Below, piece after piece: positions 58,996 to 64,000 of a DNA stretch of 64,000 bases. Each line of letters starts with the position of its first letter. Positions within the stretch are counted from its first letter, which is position 1. The notes beneath the pieces were generated by a model. It was not told the DNA's origin, did not search any database, and worked only from the letters and a program-made list of their open reading frames with translations. Both the position numbers and the translations under genes were made by a program. Source of the stretch: Ovis canadensis (Eukaryota > Chordata > Mammalia > Artiodactyla > Bovidae); contig NC_091253.1 of NCBI RefSeq assembly GCF_042477335.2, positions 94,192,501-94,256,500 on the forward strand, in the 5' to 3' direction.

Positions 58996-60418
58996 CTTTT
59001 TGAATTAGTGTTTATTCTCTTCAGAAAAATACTAGGAAATAGAATTAATAGATTATATAGTAGTTCTATTTGTAATTTTTTTAGGAACCTCCATTCTGTT
59101 TTCTTAATGGCTATACCAACTTACATTCTCACCAACAGTTTCCTATGTTCCTTTTTCTCTACATTCTTGCCAACCCTTGTTAATTTTTGTCTTTTTGATC
59201 ATAACCAGTCTGACAAGTGTGAAGTAATATCTCATTTCCCTGATGATTAGTGATTTTGAGCATCTTTTAATGTGGCTGTTGGCCATCTGTATGTCATTGG
59301 AAAAATGTCTATTCAAGTCTTCTGTGCATTTTGTATTTTTTTTTTCAAAGCTGAGGTTTATGCATCCTTATTATGTTTTGAATATTGACCCTATATCAGA
59401 TCGGTCATTTGCAAATACCTCCTGTCATTCAGTGGGCAGCATTTTCATTTTGCCATGGTTTCTTCAGCTGTGCAGGAGCTGAAGAAATACATTCTTATTT
59501 AATGTAGTCCTATTTGTTTATTTTTGCTTCTATTTCCCATGCCGGGTAAGGCAGATCCAAAAAAATATTGCTGAGACTAACATTAAAGAGCATATTATGT
59601 GTTTTTCTAGGAGTTTTATGGTTTCATGGCTTACATTTAAGTCTTTAACCCATTAATTTTTTTTTTTTTGTATATTATGTGAAAAAGTAGTGCAATGTGA
59701 GTCGGTCACATGTAACTGTCCAGTTTACCCAACACCATTTATTGAAGAGGTTGTCTTTTCCCTATTTCACAGTCTTACTTCCTTTTTTGTAGATTAATTG
59801 ATCAGGAAAGTGTATGTTTCTTTCTGGACTCAGTTCTAGTCCATTGATTTCTGTCTTTTTTTGTGTGCCAATATCCTACTGTTTTGATTACCATAGCTTT
59901 GTAGTGTAGTTTGAAGTAAGGGAGGGTGATGTCTCCATCTTTGCTCTTCTTTCTCAATATTGCTTTGACTCTTCAGGGTCTTTTTGTGTTTTCATACAAA
60001 TTTTATAGCTATTTGTTCTGGTTTGGTAAATAATCCTTTGGGATTTGATAGGAATTGCAGAAGTCTGTTGATTTCCTTGAATAATAGGATCATTTTAACC
60101 ATAATATTTCAGTCCATGAGCAAAGTATATTTTTCAGTTATTTGTATGGCTTCAGTTTCTTTCATCAGTGTCATAGTTTTCTGAATACAGGTCTTTTGCA
60201 ACCTTCGTTAGATTTATTTCTAGTATTTTATTCTTTTTAATTATAGGTGGGATTATTTTCTTAATTTCTCTGATAGTTCATTGCTAGTGTACAGAAATAA
60301 AACAGTTTCTGTATATCAACATTTTGAATTCATTGAGGAGTCCTAACCGTGGAGTCCTAACAGTTTTGTGGTTATATCTTTAGAATTTTCTATATTTGTA
60401 TATGTATATAAATTATAT

Positions 60419-60746
60419 GGGTTTCCCTGGTAGCTCAGCTGATAAAGAATCCACCTGCAATGTAAGAGACTCCAGTTCAATTCCTGGTTCGGGAAGATCC
60501 TTTGGAGAAGGGATACCCAATCCGGTATTCTTTGGCTTTCTTGGTGGCTTGGATGTAAAGAATCCACGTGCAATGTGGGAGACCTGGGTTTGATCCCTTG
60601 GTTGGGAAGATCCACTGGAGAAGGACATGGCAATCCACTCCAGTATTCTTGCCTGGAGAATCCCCATTGTCAGAGGAGCCTAGAGGGCTACAGTCCATGG
60701 GGTTGCAAAGAGTTGGATATGACTGAGCAACTAAGCGCAGCACAGC
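60419..60746 (+). mobile_element. Dimeric tRNA-Glu SINE, sense, with target-site duplication
   Basis: Truncated unit 60419-60535, then a full unit from GGCTTTCTTGGTGGCTTGG. Flanked by ATAAATTATAT (60408-60418) and ATAAATTGTAT (60747-60757), 10 of 11 identical. The duplication encloses both units, so the dimer inserted as one element. Confidence 0.9.
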
Positions 60747-62204
60747 ATAAATTGTATAGGACATACATATTTTACATATATATGTGTATATATAGTATAC
60801 ACACACATATATATATTCATGTCATCTCTAAATAGTGAATTTTGTCTCTTCCTTTCCAATTTTGGATTTCTCATTTCTTTTTCTTGTTTGATTGCTGTGT
60901 CTATGACTTCTAATACTATGAAGCCATCTATGCCTAGACTTTGTTGAGAGTATTTTTTTAAAATATATTACTGATTAAATTTTATTACTGGTAATTTTTC
61001 CTCTTCATATTTTTTAATTCTTCCTGATTCAGTCTTGGGAAATTCTACATCTTTAGAAATTGATCCATTTCTTCTAGGTTTTCCATTTTGTTGGCACATA
61101 ATGGCTTGTGGTGATCTCTTATGAGCCTTTTATTGGCACATAATAGCTTATAGTAATCTCTTATGGGCCAACTGTGGTATCAGGTGTAACGTCTGGGCTG
61201 ACTGTGGTATCAGGTGTCGTGTCTCCTTTTTCATTTTGATTTAATGTTTTGAGCCCTCTCTGTCTTTCTTGATGATTCTGGCTAAAGAGTCATCCATTTT
61301 GTTTGTCTTTTCCAAAAAACCAACTCTTAGTTTTATTGAACTTTTCCCTCTCTCCCCCTCTCTCCTTTTTAGTCTCTGTTTATTTTTGTTCTGGTATTTT
61401 TTATTTCTTTCCTTCTATTAACTTTGGATTTTGTTAGTTCTTTATTTGCTAATCTTTTTGGTATAAGATCAGATTGTTTATTTCATATTTTTTTTTGTTT
61501 CCTGAAAAAAACAGGCTTTTATCACTGTAAATTTCCATCTTAGAACTAATTTTTCTGCATTTCAAAGATTTTGGGTTGTTGTGCTTTAATTTTCACTTGT
61601 CTTCAGGTATTTTTTTTTCCTTCATTTAATTTTTGTCTGTTTCTCATTGCTTGTTTAACTAGCATATTGTTTAGCTTCCACATGTTTGCATTTTCTGAAG
61701 TTCTTTTTTTTTTTTTTCCTTCTTGTATTTGATTTCTAGTCTCATAGCATTTTGGTAAGAAAAAACTGCTTGATATATTTTCAGTCTTCTTACATTTATT
61801 AAGGTGTATTTTGTGGCCTAGCATGTGATCTATCATTCAATGTCCCATGTGCACCTGAAAAAATTGTGTACTGTGATATTTTGAAATGGAATATCATGTG
61901 TATCTGCTAATTCCATCTGCTCTGATATGCCATTTAAGGCCAGTGTTTTTCTCATTAATTTTCTGTCTAGATGATTTGTCCATTGATGTAAGTATGGTGG
62001 TAAAATCCTTTACTACTATTGTATTACTGTAAGTTTCTCCTTTTATATTGGTTAATATTTGCTTTATTTAGGTACTCCCATACTGTATGCATTTATATTT
62101 ACAATTATTATATCTTCTTGTTGGACTGATCCCATTATCATCATGTCATGACATTCTTTATCTCTTGTTACAGTTTTTGTTCTAAAAAAATTCATCTGTC
62201 AGTG

Positions 62205-62483
62205 CTGCTGCTGCTGCTACTAAGTCACTTCAGTGGTGTCCAACTCTGTGCAACCCCGTAGACGGCAGCCCACCAGGCTCCCCGGTCCCTGGGATTCTCC
62301 AGGCAAGAACACTGGAGGGGGTTGCAATTTCCTTCTCCAATGCATGAAAGTGAGAAGTGAAAGTGAAGTCGCTCAGTCATGTCCAACTCCTAGCGACCCC
62401 ATGGACTGCAGCCTACCAGGCTCCTCCGTCCATGGGATTTGCCAGCCAAGAGTGCTGGAGTGGGGTGCCATTGCCTTCTCCAA
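62205..62483 (-). mobile_element. Bov-A2 SINE, antisense
   Basis: GCTGCTGCTGCTACTAAGTC to GGGTGCCATTGCCTTCTCC, two Bov-A units, inserted in the old L1 ORF2 complement. Confidence 0.92.
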
Positions 62484-63054
62484 GCAGCCTCTTCCATTTC
62501 TCACTGTTGTTGGCTTCCTCTCCATTTTGTGCCAGGCTTTTTTGTTTCAATTCACATGAATAGTTTTTTCATTTCCTCACTTTCAGTCTATATGTGTCTT
62601 TAGATATATAATGAATCTTTTGTAAAAAGGATATATATGGGTCTTAATTTCTTAATCCTTCAGTGAATGCCTTTTCATTGGAACATTAAGTCCATTTAAG
62701 CTTAAAGTAATTATTTGATAAGTATGTACTTATTGTCACTTGATTAATTGTTTTTGGGTTTTTTCTGTAGTTCTTTTTTCTTTCTTTGTTCTTTTTCTTC
62801 CATTTTGATTTGATGACTATTTTAATGTTGTTTAGATTCTCTTTTTTTGCAGTTTTGTGTGTATATCTATTTTAGGTTTTTGATTTGTGGTTACTGTGTG
62901 GTTCATAAAAAACAACCTATGTATACACATATGTGTATGTGTGTGTGTGATTATTTTATGATCTATTTAGTTTGAAGGCATTCTGACCATCTTATATTTT
63001 TATTCCCCCACTGCTACATTTGAGATTTGTATTTTTGCGTCTCTTAACTATTTA

Positions 63055-63166
63055 GACTTCCCTGGTGGCTCAGACCAGAAAGTGTCTGTCTACAATGCGG
63101 GAGACCAGGGTTCGATGCCTGGGTCAGGAAGATCTGCTGGAGAAGGAAATGACAATCCACTTCAGT
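63055..63166 (+). mobile_element. SINE 5' fragment between a 45-bp direct repeat
   Basis: GACTTCCCTGGTGGCTCAGA to AATCCACTTCAGT is only the head half of a Bov-tA-type SINE; the 3' half is missing. ACTGCTACATTTGA-type sequence of 45 bp stands on each side. Confidence 0.85.
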
Positions 63167-63369
63167 ACTGCTACATTTGACTTTTACATTTTTGTGTCTC
63201 TGAACTATTTATTGTGGATATAGGTGATTTTACTACTTTAGTCTTTTAGTAGTCCTCCTAGGTTTATAAGTAGGTGATTTATTACTTTTGCTGTATGTTT
63301 ACCTTTACAGTGAGATTTTTTTCATTTCATAATTTTCATATTTCTAATATGGCCTTTTCTTCTTAGAGG

Positions 63370-64000
63370 AGTCCCTTTAATATATATTTTAGACTGAGTT
63401 TGATGGTGTTGAATTCAGCTTCTGCTTATCTGTAAAACTTCCAGTTTTGCTAAGAATTCTGAATAAAAGCCATGTCAGGTAAAGTATTTTTGGTTGTGGG
63501 GTTTTCCCTTTCATTGTTATATATATTATGCCACTACTTTCTCATCTGCAGAGTTTCTGCTAAAAATCAGCTGATATGGGAGTTTCCTCAAACTTAACTT
63601 GCTGCTTTTAATAGCCTTAGCAGAGTTCCGTTGTATAACTTGTTGCTTTTAATTTACTGTTTTTAATATCCTCTTGTTATCTTTAATTTTTGCCATTTTA
63701 TTTATAAAGTGTGTTGGAATGAGCCTTTTTGTGTTCATCTTGTTTTGGAATCTCTGTGCTTCCTGGACTTGGATGTCTGCTTCCTTCCCCTGGTTAGGGA
63801 CATTTTCAGCTATTATTTCTGCTCCTTCCTCTCTTTCTTCTGAGACTCCTATAATGTAGATGTTAGTTCCCTTGATATTGTCCAAGAGAACTGTTAAATT
63901 ATCCTAATTTTTTTTTAATTCTTTTTTTTTTTTTCCAGTCAGCTCGGTTAATTTCCACTAGTCTATCTTCCAGATGGCTTATCTGTTCCTCTGTATCTAA
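63370..64000 (-). pseudogene. Old L1 ORF1 remnant
   Basis: Minus-strand 63885-63649 encodes 'NIYIIGVSEEREEGAEIIAE' and 'IQVQEAQRFQNKMNTKRLIP', the RRM/C-terminal domain of L1 ORF1p. This is the same order as residues 130-210 of the intact ORF1p at 22.7-21.8 kb. Toward the window end the coiled-coil part begins (TTTCCACTAGTCTATCTTCC). Stops on both sides make it a pseudogene cut by the window end. Confidence 0.75.

Larger units (their letters stand above)
55780..64000 (-). mobile_element. Very old L1 spanning 8 kb, antisense, runs off the window, heavily interrupted
   Basis: 3' UTR complement from about 55780 (TTGAGATATAATTCACAGTC) to 57298. ORF2 complement from about 59000 (ACATTCTCACCAACAGTTTC) to about 62.7 kb. 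ORF1 complement from about 63.4 kb to the window end. Minus-strand residues of the endonuclease ('MIDHMLGHKIHLNKC' at 61836-61603) and ORF1 survive. No frame of normal length remains. Interruptions: SINEs at 55969-56169, 56186-56492, 56531-56813, 60419-60746, 62205-62483 and 63055-63166, and BovB at 57299-58995. Confidence 0.75.

Overview
The window is nuclear DNA of a ruminant, almost certainly a bovid (cattle, sheep, goat, buffalo or a relative). This rests on the mobile elements: many tRNA-Glu-derived Bov-tA-type SINEs, Bov-A2 dimers, RTE-type BovB LINE copies and a young artiodactyl-type L1. No protein-coding gene of the host can be supported with confidence. Nearly every long open reading frame belongs to a retroelement.

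Layout. 1-5.3 kb: a decayed class I (gammaretrovirus-like) endogenous retrovirus with gag, protease, RT and RNase H remnants, cut up by three SINEs and a BovB fragment. 5.3-17.6 kb: AT-rich non-coding DNA with scattered SINEs, BovB 3' ends, old L1 and MIR pieces, a Tigger transposase remnant, and a composite SINE headed by a tRNA-Phe-like sequence. 17.65-25.41 kb: a full-length minus-strand L1 with a perfect 16-bp target-site duplication, an open ORF1 and an ORF2 broken by one frameshift. 25.5-34.5 kb: BovB and older L1 pieces, a long GT repeat and a possible orphan exon. 34.9-38.3 kb: repeat-poor DNA. 38.4-42.4 kb: BovB and L1 pieces. 43.98-44.72 kb: the only CpG island outside the L1, with GC boxes and a CCAAT box, the best candidate for a host promoter. 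46-55 kb: mostly non-coding, with BovB, a fossil LTR and a hAT fossil. 55.8-64 kb: one very old minus-strand L1 running off the window, itself carrying SINEs, a BovB, and a second BovB inside that BovB.

The elements record a history of insertion rather than a cooperating gene set. Target-site duplications set the order of several events. The most informative is near 48 kb: about 128 bp, made of a SINE 3' part plus the non-repetitive flank of a SINE at 49.1 kb, has been copied into the tail of another SINE and is flanked by a 12-bp duplication. This looks like a 5'-truncated SINE 3' transduction caught with donor and product 1.3 kb apart. The composite SINE at 12.9-13.4 kb is the second most interesting structure.

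Limits: repeat family names come from recognising the sequence, not from a database search. Boundaries are good to a few bases where a target-site duplication is quoted and to tens of bases elsewhere.
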